From: Paraburkholderia sp. BL10I2N1
GTDB lineage: Bacteria > Pseudomonadota > Gammaproteobacteria > Burkholderiales > Burkholderiaceae
Reading direction: 5' to 3'
NCBI RefSeq assembly: GCF_004361815.1
Contig: NZ_SNWA01000001.1
Location: 2,480,001-2,544,000, forward strand
Length of the DNA stretch: 64,000 nucleotides
A program made the translations under genes and the position numbers. Below the pieces are notes generated by a model. It ran no database searches and had not been told where the DNA came from. It saw only the letters and a program-made list of their open reading frames with translations. This document shows positions 9,658 to 20,078 of the stretch, piece after piece. Within the stretch, counting starts at the first letter, position 1. Every line of letters starts with the position of its first letter.

Positions 9658-10407
9658 ATGCAAAAGACTCTCGACAAACAGATTGCGATCGTGACGGGCG
9701 CTTCCCGAGGAATTGGCCGCGCGATTGCGCTTGAACTTGCGCGTCAGGGCGCCATCGTGATCGGCACCGCGACGAGCGAATCGGGCGCGGACGCGATCAC
9801 CGAAGCGTTCAGGACGGCGGGCGTGAACGGCCGCGGCGCCGTACTGAACGTGAACGATGCTGCCGCCCTGGAAGCGCTGATCGACGGCGTGGTCAAGGAA
9901 TTCGGCGCGCTAAACGTGCTCGTGAACAACGCTGGCATCACGCAGGATCAGCTCGCGATGCGCATGAAGGACGAAGACTGGGATGCGGTGATCGACACCA
10001 ATCTCAAATCAGTGTTCCGCCTGTCGCGTGCGGTGCTGCGCCCGATGATGAAAGCGCGTGGTGGCCGTATCATCAACATCACTTCGGTGGTCGGTTCGGC
10101 AGGCAATCCGGGGCAGGTGAACTACGCGGCGGCGAAGGCCGGCGTGGCTGGCATGACCCGCGCGCTGGCACGCGAGATTGGTAGCCGTGGCATTACAGTG
10201 AACTGTGTGGCGCCGGGGTTCATCGATACCGATATGACGAAAGGCCTGCCGGAAGAGCAGCAGACTGCGCTGAAGTCGCAGATTCCGCTGGGACGTCTGG
10301 GTAGTCCCGACGACATCGCTCACGCCGTCGCATTCCTTGCTTCGCCGCAAGCCGGTTACATCACCGGCACGACGCTGCACGTGAACGGCGGCATGTATAT
10401 GTCATAA
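9658..10407 (+). CDS. fabG: 3-oxoacyl-ACP reductase
   Basis: NADPH-dependent reductase of the elongation cycle. The 249-aa short-chain dehydrogenase has the Rossmann TGASRGIG motif near the N terminus, NNAG, the catalytic Ser in NITSVVG and the YAAAKAG Tyr/Lys pair; it ends with the typical HVNGGMYMS. The ATG at 9658 gives the standard length. An upstream in-frame start at 9631 adds nine residues that are not conserved. Confidence 0.97.
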   Translation: MQKTLDKQIAIVTGASRGIGRAIALELARQGAIVIGTATSESGADAITEAFRTAGVNGRGAVLNVNDAAALEALIDGVVKEFGALNVLVNNAGITQDQLAMRMKDEDWDAVIDTNLKSVFRLSRAVLRPMMKARGGRIINITSVVGSAGNPGQVNYAAAKAGVAGMTRALAREIGSRGITVNCVAPGFIDTDMTKGLPEEQQTALKSQIPLGRLGSPDDIAHAVAFLASPQAGYITGTTLHVNGGMYMS

Positions 10408-10558
10408 AGAATTTCGTTTTACCATCCGCGCCTTGATGCGTTTGCCAAAGCGCTTCGCGAATAGCCGATCGGCAACCGTGCGCGCCGCTTTTTTACAGAG
10501 TCAAACCTGATAAAATGCGCGCACCTGTATTTTTGAACTTTTTTCCCTTGGAGGGGTA

Positions 10559-10798
10559 ATGGACAATATCGAACAGCGCGTCAAGAAGATCGTCGCAGAA
10601 CAACTGGGTGTTGCCGAAGCGGAGATCAAGAACGAAGCATCGTTCGTGAACGATCTCGGCGCTGACTCGCTCGACACCGTCGAACTCGTGATGGCCCTCG
10701 AAGACGAATTCGGCATGGAAATTCCGGATGAAGAAGCTGAGAAGATCACGACCGTCCAGCAAGCGATCGATTACGCTCGCGCGAACGTCAAGGCCTAA
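10559..10798 (+). CDS. acpP: Acyl carrier protein
   Basis: The 79-aa ACP has the phosphopantetheine attachment motif [18 protein letters not shown] with Ser37 as the modified residue. It is strongly acidic, as expected. A GGAGGGG ribosome-binding site precedes the start. About 150 bases separate it from fabG, with a T-run and a TAAAAT box near 10510 that may be its own promoter, fitting the high expression ACP needs. The AcpS that activates it is encoded at 23944 in this window. Confidence 0.98.
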
Positions 10799-11026
10799 GG
10801 TCATTCGCGCCTGCATTTCGGTGTTGGCGGCGTATGACGCCCTGTTCCGTCAGTCGACGCAAGCAGCAGGGCTGCCGTCATTGCGGGCGCCAGTGCCGGC
10901 GCAATCGTCAGCGCATGTGCGAGCGTTTTCAGCACATTCGCCAGGCTAACAGCCACAGGGCTCACAGGACTGATTCCTGTGGTCGCTGTGGCTTTTGCTT
11001 TTGTCATCTATGAAAAAGGGGTTACC

Positions 11027-12265
11027 GTGAGCCGCCGTCGTGTTGTTGTTACAGGCCTGGGGCTGATTTCGCCTGTTGGCAATAATGTTGCCGACGGCTG
11101 GACCAATCTGGTCGCCGGCAAGTCAGGTATTGCCGACATCACGAAGTTCGACGCATCGAACTTCTCGACTCGCTTTGCTGGCGAGGTGAAGGGCTTCAAT
11201 ATCGAGGACTACATCCCCGGCAAGGAAGCGCGCCATATGGATACGTTTATCCATTACGGCGTTGCTGCCGGCATCCAGGCGATGCAGGACAGCGGTCTGG
11301 AAATCACTGAAGAAAACGCCGAACGCGTCGGTGTCGTGGTGGGTTCTGGTATCGGCGGTCTGCCGATGATCGAAGTCACCCAGACCGAGTTGCTGAATCG
11401 CGGCCCGCGCCGGATTTCGCCGTTCTTCGTGCCGGCGTCGATCATCAATATGATTTCCGGCCATCTGTCGATCAAGTTCGGCTTCAAGGGTCCGAACCTC
11501 GCGATCGTTACCGCATGTACCACTGGCCTGCACTGTATCGGCGAAGCTTCGCGTCTGATCGAATACGGCGACGCCGATGTGATGATTGCAGGCGGCGCGG
11601 AATCGACTGTGTCTCCGCTCGGTATCGGCGGCTTTGCGGCGGCGCGCGCGCTGTCGCAACGCAATGACGATCCGGCGACGGCAAGCCGTCCGTGGGACAA
11701 GGATCGCGACGGTTTCGTGCTGGGCGAGGGTGCTGGCGTCATGGTGCTCGAAGAGTACGAGCACGCGAAGGCGCGCGGAGCGAAGATCTATGCGGAAGTG
11801 TCCGGCTATGGGATGAGCGGGGACGCCTACCACATGACCGCGCCCCTCGAAGACGGCGATGGCGCGCGACGCTGCATGCTGGCCGCCATGAAGAACGCGG
11901 GCGTAAATTCAGACCAGGTGAACTACCTGAATGCGCACGGCACTTCGACTCCGCTCGGCGACCTGGCCGAGACGACCGGGATCAAGCGCGCGTTCGGCGA
12001 CCACGCGAAGAACATCGTTGTGAATTCGACCAAGTCCATGACCGGGCACCTGCTGGGTGGCGCGGGCGGGCTTGAATCGGTGTTCACCGTGCTGGCCGTG
12101 CATCACCAGATCTCGCCGCCCACCATCAATATCTTCAACCAGGATCCGGAATGCGATCTCGACTACTGCGCGAACACCGCGCGGGAGATGAAGATCGACG
12201 TCGCGCTGAAGAATTCTTTTGGGTTCGGCGGCACGAACGGCACGCTGGTCTTCAAGCGCGCCTGA
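11027..12265 (+). CDS. fabF: 3-oxoacyl-ACP synthase II
   Basis: Elongating condensing enzyme of 412 aa. The start is a GTG at 11027 giving the conserved [19 protein letters not shown]; an upstream GTG at 10979 adds a hydrophobic leader that is not conserved. The Cys nucleophile is in TACTTGLHC, and the two active-site His residues lie in [11 protein letters not shown] and [15 protein letters not shown]. It closes the fab cluster. About 230 bases separate it from acpP with no gene between. Confidence 0.96.
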   Translation: MSRRRVVVTGLGLISPVGNNVADGWTNLVAGKSGIADITKFDASNFSTRFAGEVKGFNIEDYIPGKEARHMDTFIHYGVAAGIQAMQDSGLEITEENAERVGVVVGSGIGGLPMIEVTQTELLNRGPRRISPFFVPASIINMISGHLSIKFGFKGPNLAIVTACTTGLHCIGEASRLIEYGDADVMIAGGAESTVSPLGIGGFAAARALSQRNDDPATASRPWDKDRDGFVLGEGAGVMVLEEYEHAKARGAKIYAEVSGYGMSGDAYHMTAPLEDGDGARRCMLAAMKNAGVNSDQVNYLNAHGTSTPLGDLAETTGIKRAFGDHAKNIVVNSTKSMTGHLLGGAGGLESVFTVLAVHHQISPPTINIFNQDPECDLDYCANTAREMKIDVALKNSFGFGGTNGTLVFKRA

Positions 12266-12269
12266 CCGG

Positions 12270-12755
12270 TTGACGCATCAAATCAGGACCGCCGATCCGT
12301 CCTGGCCGGATGGGGCGGCATCGCCAGATGGAACGCCGCCGCGCATAGCGCTGCGGCGTTCCCTGGTCATTCGTGTTCTCACGGCCGCTCTCATCCTGAT
12401 TGCCACGGTGGCAGCCTATTCATGTCTCGCTTCTCGACTTGGCGGCTGGCACGCACTTCCTTTGGCACTCGCCGTTCTTGCACTTCTCGTCTCAGGCGCT
12501 ACCGCACACGCCTCTGCCCAGCCGCGAGCGCTGAGAATCGGGCCAGATGGCCTGTCGGTCTGGAGCCGCGGGGGCGAAGCGCTTGCTCACGGTCCGATCG
12601 TGGGCTATTCCCAGTGGGGCGGCTGGCTTCTCATTCTTGCTGTCGCTAACGACAGTGGGCGGCTCAGGCGGCTGATCATTTCGGCCGACGCGTTGCCTGA
12701 CGACGCATTCCGCAAACTGGCGGTGCTTGGCCGTCGCGGCTCGTCCGTCCTGTAA
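12270..12755 (+). CDS. Small membrane protein, YgfX-like (unassigned)
   Basis: A 161-aa protein between fabF and rpoE. Two adjacent hydrophobic segments (about residues 35-75 of this call) are followed by a soluble tail with GPDGLSVW and LLIISADALPDDAFRKLAVLGRR-like residues. Topology and position match the YgfX/CptA-like proteins often found next to rpoE in beta-proteobacteria, but I cannot prove the family. No ATG starts the frame sensibly. The TTG at 12270, five bases after the fabF stop, is the best start, so the 5' end is uncertain. Confidence 0.6.
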   Translation: MTHQIRTADPSWPDGAASPDGTPPRIALRRSLVIRVLTAALILIATVAAYSCLASRLGGWHALPLALAVLALLVSGATAHASAQPRALRIGPDGLSVWSRGGEALAHGPIVGYSQWGGWLLILAVANDSGRLRRLIISADALPDDAFRKLAVLGRRGSSVL

Positions 12756-12849
12756 AGACTGTAACCACTGCTATCGCAGTAACGTGACGCAATGACGGGG
12801 ACGCTACAATGGTGCCCCGCCATTCACCCCAAGTTAACGGATTTATCAG

Positions 12850-13449
12850 GTGAGCGAAAAAGAAATTGATCAGGTGCTGGTCGAACGCGTGCAGAAGGGT
12901 GACAAGGCCGCGTTCGAGCTTCTGGTCGCCAAATACCACCGGAAGATCCTCCGGCTGATATCGCGCCTCGTGAGGGACCCAGCTGAGGTCGAGGACGTGG
13001 CCCAGGATGCATTCATCAAGGCGTATCGGGCTTTACCCCAATTCCGCGGTGAATCCGCGTTTTATACGTGGTTGTACCGGATTGCGGTCAACACGGCAAA
13101 GAACTACCTTGCGACCCAGGGCCGTCGCGCACCCACTTCGACCGAAGCGGATGCTGAAGAAGCTGAAACTTTCTCGGATGCCGACCAACTAAGGGATATC
13201 AACACGCCTGAGTCGATGTTGATGAGCAAGCAGATCGCTGAGACGGTCAATGCTGCTATGGCGGTTTTACCGGAAGAGCTGCGTACCGCCATTACTCTTC
13301 GTGAAATTGAGGGTTTGAGTTACGAGGAAATCGCTGAGATGATGGGATGCCCGATCGGCACTGTCAGATCACGGATTTTTCGTGCTCGCGAAGCCATTGC
13401 GGCAAAATTGCGTCCGTTGCTTGACACACCCGAAGGCAAGCGCTGGTAG
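12850..13449 (+). CDS. rpoE: RNA polymerase sigma factor RpoE (sigma-E/AlgU)
   Basis: The 199-aa ECF sigma factor directs the envelope-stress response. Region 2 contains DVAQDAFIKAYRALPQFRGES and FYTWLYRIAVNTAKNY; region 4 contains LREIEGLSYEEIAEMMGCPIGTVRSRIFRAR. The start is GTG at 12850. A possible sigma-70 promoter lies about 40 bases upstream (TACAAT at 12805-12810). It heads the rpoE-rseA-rseB-mucD operon, which encodes its own inhibitors. Confidence 0.95.
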   Translation: MSEKEIDQVLVERVQKGDKAAFELLVAKYHRKILRLISRLVRDPAEVEDVAQDAFIKAYRALPQFRGESAFYTWLYRIAVNTAKNYLATQGRRAPTSTEADAEEAETFSDADQLRDINTPESMLMSKQIAETVNAAMAVLPEELRTAITLREIEGLSYEEIAEMMGCPIGTVRSRIFRAREAIAAKLRPLLDTPEGKRW

Positions 13450-13533
13450 GTCTCCGGCCGGCCGGGCGGGGCATGGATGCAATATCTGGGTTAGGTGGTG
13501 TCACTACGGAATGTTTGTAAGATGGGGAGCATC

Positions 13534-14166
13534 ATGGGGTCGGTCTCGATGCAATCGCAAGCAAGCTCGCGAGGCGAGCGTCTGTCCGCTTTTGTCGACG
13601 GTGAGCTGTCCGGCGAAGAGCATCTGAACAAGTTTATTGCGGATCTCGATCACGAGGATCGCGCAACCTGGTCGCACTATCACCTGATCGGCGATACGTT
13701 GCGCTCCGACGATCTGGCGGTGAGTCCCTCAGCCAGCAATGCCTTCCTCGCCGGTTTCGCAGCCCGTTTCGAGGCTGAAGCGCACGTGCTCGCGCCCGCT
13801 GCGATGCCGGTCGCGCAACGTTTGCTGTCGCTTCGTCGCCGTGTTTTGCCGGCGTTTGCCGTCGCGGCTGCCGCGGCCACACTGACATGGATCGTCGTGC
13901 CGCAATTGCAGGGCGTCGGCGGTACGGGCCTGGGTGGCGCGCCGGTCGCGTCGGTTTCGTCGCATGGGGATGCGGTGCAGCGCATCGCAATGGCTTCGGT
14001 GCCGGTCGCAACCGCGCAGCCTGCCATTCAGGACGCCAACATCATTCGTGACGCCAGTCTCGACCAGTATCTGGAAGCCCATCAGCAATTTGCCCAACAG
14101 CCAGTCGTGCCGGGCTCGATGCCGCTGATCCGTGCCGCTGCTGCTGTGACCACGCAAGGCCAATAG
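13534..14166 (+). CDS. rseA: Anti-sigma-E factor RseA (MucA-like)
   Basis: A 210-aa inner-membrane anti-sigma factor. The N-terminal cytoplasmic domain (ERLSAFVDGELSGEE, then TWSHYHLIGDTLR) is the RseA N-terminal domain that holds sigma-E. A single membrane segment (about residues 100-125) leads to a periplasmic part cleaved under stress. The ATG at 13534 has GGGAG about 6 bases upstream; in-frame starts at 13522 and 13495 are also possible. It lies between rpoE and rseB. Confidence 0.85.
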   Translation: MGSVSMQSQASSRGERLSAFVDGELSGEEHLNKFIADLDHEDRATWSHYHLIGDTLRSDDLAVSPSASNAFLAGFAARFEAEAHVLAPAAMPVAQRLLSLRRRVLPAFAVAAAAATLTWIVVPQLQGVGGTGLGGAPVASVSSHGDAVQRIAMASVPVATAQPAIQDANIIRDASLDQYLEAHQQFAQQPVVPGSMPLIRAAAAVTTQGQ

Positions 14167-14170
14167 ACTG

Positions 14171-15214
14171 ATGCAGAACCTGCGGTTGAATAAAACGATT
14201 AACTGGGGGCGGCTGCCGGCATTTCTGTTCTGCGCAGCCATATTGTTATCCGCCACGCCGCGCGCTTTTGCGCAATCCGGGGATCCTGTCGCCGCCCGCC
14301 GCACGGCGGCCGAATGGCTCAACCGGATCCACGAGGCCGCCCAGCAGCTAAATTACGAAGGCGCGTTCGTCTATCAGCGTGGCGCGTTCGTCCAGACTTC
14401 ACATATTGCCCATTACGCCACCCGCAATGACGGCGAGTTCGAGCAGCTCGAGAGTCTCGACGGCAAGCCGCGCAAGATGCTGCGTCACAACGACGAGCTC
14501 TATACCTTCGTACCGGAACGGCGTCTGTGCGTCGTAGAAAAGCGCCAGAACAAGGACTCGTTCCCCGCGTTGCTGGCAGGAACGGGTGAGCAGGTGTTGT
14601 CGGTCTATGAGCCGAAGCTGCTGGGAACCGATCGCGTTGCGGGCATCGACAGCCAGGTTGTCGAGCTCGATCCCAAGGACGGATGGCGCTTCGCCTATAA
14701 GCTGTGGGCAGACGCGAAAACGGGCCTCCTGTTGCGCGCGCAGACACTGGATCCGAACGGGCAGGTGCTCGAACAGCTTTCGTTCTCGCAGATCCGCATT
14801 GGCGTGCCGGTCGACAAGGCGCCGATCGTAAGCGGGATTCGCAATACGGCGGGCTGGACGGTGGTGCGGCCGCCGGTTGAGTCTGTCGACATGGAAGCGC
14901 AGGGTTGGCAATTCCCGCTAACCGTGCCAGGCTTCCGCAAGATTCGCGAGTTGCGTCGTCCGATGGCGGCCCGCGATGCCGGCGACCCGCCCATTCCGGT
15001 CGACCAGGCTGTGTTTTCTGATGGGCTCGCAGCCGTATCGATTTTTATCGAACCCGCCGAGAAGAACACACGCAAGGAAGGTTCGGGCAGTAGCGGCGCG
15101 ACGCACGTGCTCGTGAAACGCCACGGAGATTTCTGGATTACTTTGCTAGGGGAAGTGCCCCAGGCAACGTTGCAGCAATTTGCGTCTGCCATAGAATATA
15201 AAGCTTCCAGGTAA
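14171..15214 (+). CDS. rseB: Sigma-E regulatory protein RseB (MucB)
   Basis: A periplasmic 347-aa protein that binds RseA and shields it from DegS-type cleavage. A signal peptide spans roughly residues 1-35 (hydrophobic core then PRAFAQ). The MucB/RseB N-terminal LolA-like domain contains QLNYEGAFVYQRG and HNDELYTFVPERR; the C-terminal domain contains SDGLAAVSIFIEP and THVLVKRHGDFWITLLGEVP. Only four bases separate it from rseA. Confidence 0.92.
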   Translation: MQNLRLNKTINWGRLPAFLFCAAILLSATPRAFAQSGDPVAARRTAAEWLNRIHEAAQQLNYEGAFVYQRGAFVQTSHIAHYATRNDGEFEQLESLDGKPRKMLRHNDELYTFVPERRLCVVEKRQNKDSFPALLAGTGEQVLSVYEPKLLGTDRVAGIDSQVVELDPKDGWRFAYKLWADAKTGLLLRAQTLDPNGQVLEQLSFSQIRIGVPVDKAPIVSGIRNTAGWTVVRPPVESVDMEAQGWQFPLTVPGFRKIRELRRPMAARDAGDPPIPVDQAVFSDGLAAVSIFIEPAEKNTRKEGSGSSGATHVLVKRHGDFWITLLGEVPQATLQQFASAIEYKASR

Positions 15215-15236
15215 TCCATCGGCTTACGACCACGAT

Positions 15237-16766
15237 ATGACGAACTTCTCGGTGCGCAGATTTTTTGCAGCCACGATGGTGGCGGTTTGTTTGCCGCTCT
15301 TGCCGCACACGGCGTCGGCGACCTCTGCAAGCAACCTTCCCGATTTCACCGATCTCGTCGACAAGGTCGGCCCCGCAGTTGTGAATATTCGCACCACGGC
15401 TCACGTGTCGAATTCTACGCGCGGCTTGCCACCCGGCATGGACGACGGCGATATGTCGGAGTTTTTTCGACGATTCTTCGGCATTCCCATGCCCCAGTCT
15501 CCGCAACAACCAGGTACGCCGCCTCGTGGCGGTGGCGGTGGTGGCGGTGGCGGTGGTGGTGGGGGCGGCAGTCAGGATGCGCCTGACAGCGGCGGCGACT
15601 CCGAACAGAACAGCGGCGTAGGCTCTGGCTTCATCCTGTCTGCCGATGGCTACGTGATGACGAACGCACACGTGATCGACGACGCCGATACCATTTACGT
15701 CACGCTCACGGACAAACGCGAGTTCAAGGCGAAGCTCATCGGTGTCGACGATCGCACCGATGTCGCCGTCGTGAAGATCAACGCATCGAATCTGCCGGTC
15801 GTGACGATCGGGGATTCGAACAAGGTTCGCGTGGGTGAATGGGTAGTGGCCATCGGCTCGCCGTTCGGCCTGGAAAACACCGTGACGGCGGGTATCGTCA
15901 GCGCCAAGGGGCGTGATACTGGCGACTATCTGCCCTTCATCCAGACTGACGTAGCCGTGAATCCGGGCAACTCGGGTGGGCCGCTCATCAATATGCAGGG
16001 CGAGGTGATCGGTATCAATTCGCAGATCTACAGCCGTACGGGCGGTTTCATGGGCATTTCCTTCGCGATTCCGATCGACGAAGCCATGCGCGTGGCCGAT
16101 CAACTCAAGTCGACGGGCAAGGTCGTGCGAGGGAGAATTGCCGTGGCGATAGGCGAGGTGACGAAGGACGTCGCAGACTCACTTGGTTTGCCGAAGGCGC
16201 AGGGGGCGCTCGTCAGCAGTGTCGAGCCGGGCGGTCCGGCCGACAAGGCAGGCGTACAGCCGGGCGACATCATCCTCAAGTTCAACAGCCACTCGGTCGA
16301 TACGGCGACGGATCTCCCGCGCATGGTTGGCGATACAAAGCCGGGCACGAAGGCAACGATCACCGTCTGGCGTAAGGGCCAGACGCGCGACCTGCCGGTC
16401 ACGATCGCCGAGATGCAGCCTGAAAAGACCGCGAGTGTCGACGAGAAGAAGCCGGTGCCGCCGAAACCTCGCGCGACGAACTCGCTTGGCGTTGCGGTCA
16501 GCGATATTCCTGCTGACGAACTGAAGTCGCTGAAGCTACGTGGCGGCGTGCAGGTCGACGCGGTCGAAGGGCCAGCCGCGCGGGTTGGGCTGCAGAAGGG
16601 CGACGTGATCCTGCGCGTCGGCGACACGGATATCACGAGCGCGAAGCAGTTCGACGAGATTACATCGCATGTCGATCCGCAGAAAATGGTGGCGCTGCTC
16701 GTGCGTCGCGGCGACAACACGCAGTTTGTGCCGATCCGTCCGCGCGTCGCGCCGGCCCAGAAGTGA
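15237..16766 (+). CDS. mucD: Periplasmic serine protease MucD (DegP/HtrA family)
   Basis: A 509-aa HtrA protease that removes misfolded envelope proteins and dampens sigma-E signalling. Signal peptide to about residue 30. The catalytic triad is visible as His145 (TNAHVID), Asp175 (DRTDVAVV) and Ser246 (NPGNSGGP). Two PDZ domains follow. An uninterrupted run of 14 glycines (residues 98-111) lies in the flexible loop before the protease core, in the position of the DegP LA loop. Last core gene of the sigma-E operon. Confidence 0.95.
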   Translation: MTNFSVRRFFAATMVAVCLPLLPHTASATSASNLPDFTDLVDKVGPAVVNIRTTAHVSNSTRGLPPGMDDGDMSEFFRRFFGIPMPQSPQQPGTPPRGGGGGGGGGGGGGGSQDAPDSGGDSEQNSGVGSGFILSADGYVMTNAHVIDDADTIYVTLTDKREFKAKLIGVDDRTDVAVVKINASNLPVVTIGDSNKVRVGEWVVAIGSPFGLENTVTAGIVSAKGRDTGDYLPFIQTDVAVNPGNSGGPLINMQGEVIGINSQIYSRTGGFMGISFAIPIDEAMRVADQLKSTGKVVRGRIAVAIGEVTKDVADSLGLPKAQGALVSSVEPGGPADKAGVQPGDIILKFNSHSVDTATDLPRMVGDTKPGTKATITVWRKGQTRDLPVTIAEMQPEKTASVDEKKPVPPKPRATNSLGVAVSDIPADELKSLKLRGGVQVDAVEGPAARVGLQKGDVILRVGDTDITSAKQFDEITSHVDPQKMVALLVRRGDNTQFVPIRPRVAPAQK

Positions 16767-16768
16767 CG

Positions 16769-17035
16769 ATGACGGCGCCGCTGACGCTATACGGGCGCAC
16801 GTGGTGCCATTTGTGCGATGACATGCGCGCTGCGCTCGAGCCTTTGCTGGCCGAATTCGGCGCGCAGGTCGAGGTGGTCGATATCGATGCCGATCCGGCG
16901 CTGGAAGCGCGCTACAACGAGTTCGTACCGGTTTTGGTCTGTGACGGCATCGAGCTTTGCCACTATCGCCTTGACGACGACAGCGTCCGGGCCGCGCTCG
17001 TTGCGCGCGCCAGGTGTGCCGCGCCTGCCCCTTAG
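16769..17035 (+). CDS. Glutaredoxin-like thioredoxin-fold protein
   Basis: An 88-aa protein of the DUF836/glutaredoxin-like family with an N-terminal redox motif CHLC in YGRTWCHLCDDM and a later VPVLVCDG segment matching the cis-Pro loop. The ATG at 16769 lies 3 bases after the mucD stop; a GTG at 16763 overlapping that stop is an alternative. The position between mucD and lepA is conserved in Burkholderia. Substrate unknown. Confidence 0.8.
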   Translation: MTAPLTLYGRTWCHLCDDMRAALEPLLAEFGAQVEVVDIDADPALEARYNEFVPVLVCDGIELCHYRLDDDSVRAALVARARCAAPAP

Positions 17036-17207
17036 CACGCAGCAAAGGGCGACATCAACCCGCATGAACGTTGGCCGACCGGCAGGGCATCCCGGCAAAA
17101 AACGCCGGGCGGAGGCCTTTTCGGCTAAAATAGCCCGGTTTTTCACCTACTTACAAGGCGTGCTCCGCAATCGTCCGAGCGCGCCTTTTTCGCTTGATCG
17201 GTACTGA

Positions 17208-19001
17208 ATGGATCATATTCGTAACTTCTCGATCATTGCGCACATCGACCATGGCAAGTCGACGCTCGCCGATCGCATCATCCAGCTTTGCGGTGGTTTG
17301 TCCGACCGCGAGATGGAGTCGCAGGTGCTCGACTCGATGGATCTCGAGCGCGAGCGCGGCATCACCATCAAGGCGCAGACGGCTGCGTTGTCCTATCGGG
17401 CGCGCGATGGGAAGATCTACAACCTCAACATGATCGACACGCCGGGGCACGTTGACTTTTCATATGAAGTCAGCCGTTCCCTGTCGGCGTGCGAAGGTGC
17501 GCTGCTGGTGGTCGACGCCAGCCAGGGCGTCGAAGCACAGACTGTCGCGAACTGCTACACGGCGATCGAACTCGGCGTCGAGGTCGTGCCGGTACTGAAC
17601 AAGATCGATCTGCCAGCGGCCAACCCGGAAAGCGCGATCGAGGAAATCGAAGACGTCATTGGCATCGATGCAACCGACGCTACTCGTTGTAGCGCGAAGA
17701 CCGGCCTCGGCGTCGAGGACGTCCTGGAGGCGTTGATCGCCAAGGTGCCGTCGCCGAAGGGCGACACCGAAGCGCCGCTGCAGGCGCTCATCATCGACTC
17801 GTGGTTCGATAACTACGTTGGCGTCGTGATGCTTGTGCGCATAGTCAACGGCACGCTGAGGCCGAAGGACCGGATCCGCATGATGGCGACCGGCGCTCAA
17901 TACCCGGTCGAGCACATCGGCGTGTTCACGCCGAAGTCGAAGAATCTCGAGGTGCTGTCTGCGGGGCAGGTGGGCTTTATCATCGCGGGCATCAAGGAGC
18001 TGGCGGCGGCAAAGGTGGGCGACACGGTGACTCTGGTGAACCGTCCCGCAGCCGAACCGCTATCTGGTTTCAAGGAAGTCAAGCCGCAGGTGTTCGCCGG
18101 GCTGTATCCGGTCGAAGCGAACCAGTACGACGCACTGCGCGAGTCGCTTGAAAAGTTGAAGCTGAATGACGCGTCGCTGCAGTACGAGCCGGAGGTGTCG
18201 CAGGCACTGGGTTTCGGCTTCCGCTGTGGCTTCCTGGGTCTCCTGCACATGGAGATCGTACAGGAGCGGCTCGAACGTGAATTCGACATGGATCTCATCA
18301 CTACCGCGCCGACGGTGGTGTACGAGGTCCTCCAGCGTGACGGCACGACTATCATGGTCGAAAACCCCGCCAAGATGCCCGATCCGTCGAGGATTGAGGA
18401 AGTGCGCGAGCCGATCGTCACCGTGAACCTCTACATGCCGCAGGAATACGTCGGCTCAGTGATTACACTGTGTGAGCAGAAGCGCGGCAGCCAGATCAAC
18501 ATGCAGTACCACGGGCGGCAGGTTCAGCTCACGTACGAAATCCCGATGGGCGAGATCGTGCTCGACTTCTTCGACCGGTTGAAGTCGACATCGCGCGGCT
18601 ATGCTTCGATGGACTACGAGTTCAAGGAATACCGTGCGGCGGATGTCGTCAAGGTCGACATGCTGATCAACGGCGACAAGGTCGACGCGCTGTCGGTGAT
18701 CGTCCATCGTTCACAGAGCCAGTATCGCGGCCGCGAAGTCGCCGCGAAAATGCGCGAGCTCATTCCGCGGCAGATGTACGACGTGGCCATTCAGGCGACG
18801 ATCGGCGCGAATATCATCGCACGCGAGAACATCAAGGCGTTGCGCAAGAACGTGCTGGCGAAGTGTTACGGCGGCGACATCACGCGTAAAAAGAAGCTGC
18901 TGGAAAAACAAAAAGCGGGCAAAAAGCGAATGAAGCAAGTCGGGTCCGTCGAGATCCCGCAAGAGGCTTTCCTCGCGATCCTGCGTGTCGAAGACAAATA
19001 A
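17208..19001 (+). CDS. lepA: Translation elongation factor 4 (LepA)
   Basis: A ribosome-associated GTPase of 597 aa. G motifs: [13 protein letters not shown] (G1), DTPGHVDF (G3), NKIDLP (G4). The LepA-specific C-terminal domain contains [23 protein letters not shown]. It starts the lepA-lepB-rnc-era operon. Just upstream, CCCGGC/GCCGGG (17090-17109) can form a hairpin and TAAAAT near 17127 could be a -10 box. Confidence 0.97.
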   Translation: MDHIRNFSIIAHIDHGKSTLADRIIQLCGGLSDREMESQVLDSMDLERERGITIKAQTAALSYRARDGKIYNLNMIDTPGHVDFSYEVSRSLSACEGALLVVDASQGVEAQTVANCYTAIELGVEVVPVLNKIDLPAANPESAIEEIEDVIGIDATDATRCSAKTGLGVEDVLEALIAKVPSPKGDTEAPLQALIIDSWFDNYVGVVMLVRIVNGTLRPKDRIRMMATGAQYPVEHIGVFTPKSKNLEVLSAGQVGFIIAGIKELAAAKVGDTVTLVNRPAAEPLSGFKEVKPQVFAGLYPVEANQYDALRESLEKLKLNDASLQYEPEVSQALGFGFRCGFLGLLHMEIVQERLEREFDMDLITTAPTVVYEVLQRDGTTIMVENPAKMPDPSRIEEVREPIVTVNLYMPQEYVGSVITLCEQKRGSQINMQYHGRQVQLTYEIPMGEIVLDFFDRLKSTSRGYASMDYEFKEYRAADVVKVDMLINGDKVDALSVIVHRSQSQYRGREVAAKMRELIPRQMYDVAIQATIGANIIARENIKALRKNVLAKCYGGDITRKKKLLEKQKAGKKRMKQVGSVEIPQEAFLAILRVEDK

Positions 19002-19018
19002 GAGAACAACGGAACCCC

Positions 19019-19912
19019 ATGAATTTTGCACTGATTCTTTTTGTGCTCGTCATCGTAACGGGCATCGCCTGGGTCGCGGACAAACTGGTTTTCATCCCGC
19101 AACGGCGCCGCGCCGCGGAAGCTGCGGTCGCCGAATTCGACCGTCAGCAGGCACGGGTCGGCGAGCGTTTCGCCGATGAAAACGCGGCGCAAACGCGCGC
19201 CCGTCTGCGGGACGAAAAATTGCGCCAGCCCTGGTGGCTCGAATACTCGGCCAGCTTTTTCCCGGTGATTCTGGTGGTGTTCGTCGTGCGCTCGTTCGTT
19301 GTCGAGCCGTTCAAGATTCCGTCGGGGTCGATGGTGCCGACACTTCTGGTCGGTGATTTCATTCTCGTGAACAAATTCGACTACGGCATCCGTCTGCCGA
19401 TTTCGAATACGAAGATCACGCAGGGTCGTCCGGTCGCGCGTGGTGATGTCGTCGTGTTCCGCTATCCGAAAGACGAGTCGGTCGACTACATCAAGCGCGT
19501 GATCGGTCTGCCCGGCGACGTCGTTGCCTATCAGGACAAGAAGCTCACGATCAACGGCAAGCCCGTGCCGGAGACTCCGCTGCCGGATTACTTCGACGAA
19601 GAACGGATCGGCTACGCGAAGCAGTTCGAAGAGGACCTCGGCGACCGCAAGAACGCGATCCTGAACAATCCTGCGGTGCCGCCTTTCATCGTCGGTGCCG
19701 AAGACTTTCCGTATCGCGACAACTGCACATACAACGCGCAGGGCGTCATCTGCACGGTGCCACCCGGCAACTACTTCATGATGGGCGACAACCGCGACAA
19801 CAGTGCCGACAGCCGGTACTGGGGCTTTGCTCCGGACCAGAATATTGTCGGTCGTGCGTTCTTTATCTGGATGAACTTCAGCAACCTGAGACGCATCGGT
19901 TCATTCAACTGA
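19019..19912 (+). CDS. lepB: Signal peptidase I
   Basis: Cleaves signal peptides of exported proteins at the inner membrane. The 297-aa protein has two membrane segments (about residues 3-25 and 76-96), the nucleophile Ser104 in PSGSMVPTL and the general-base Lys159 in DYIKRVIGLPGD, then GDNRDNSADSRYWGF. Seventeen bases after lepA, the usual arrangement. Confidence 0.97.
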   Translation: MNFALILFVLVIVTGIAWVADKLVFIPQRRRAAEAAVAEFDRQQARVGERFADENAAQTRARLRDEKLRQPWWLEYSASFFPVILVVFVVRSFVVEPFKIPSGSMVPTLLVGDFILVNKFDYGIRLPISNTKITQGRPVARGDVVVFRYPKDESVDYIKRVIGLPGDVVAYQDKKLTINGKPVPETPLPDYFDEERIGYAKQFEEDLGDRKNAILNNPAVPPFIVGAEDFPYRDNCTYNAQGVICTVPPGNYFMMGDNRDNSADSRYWGFAPDQNIVGRAFFIWMNFSNLRRIGSFN

Positions 19913-20078
19913 TCGCGTCAACACAACTCGCACGCCGCGCACGCCGCGCGGTCGCACACACATCGCGCGGCGTGTTAGCGCGCCACATTAAGAACGCGCG
20001 GTAACGCCGCTTCACTACGCTTTTTCGTCGGGCGCCCCGCGTTTTCGCCGGGGCAAGCGCCCGCGTTATACTCTGCAC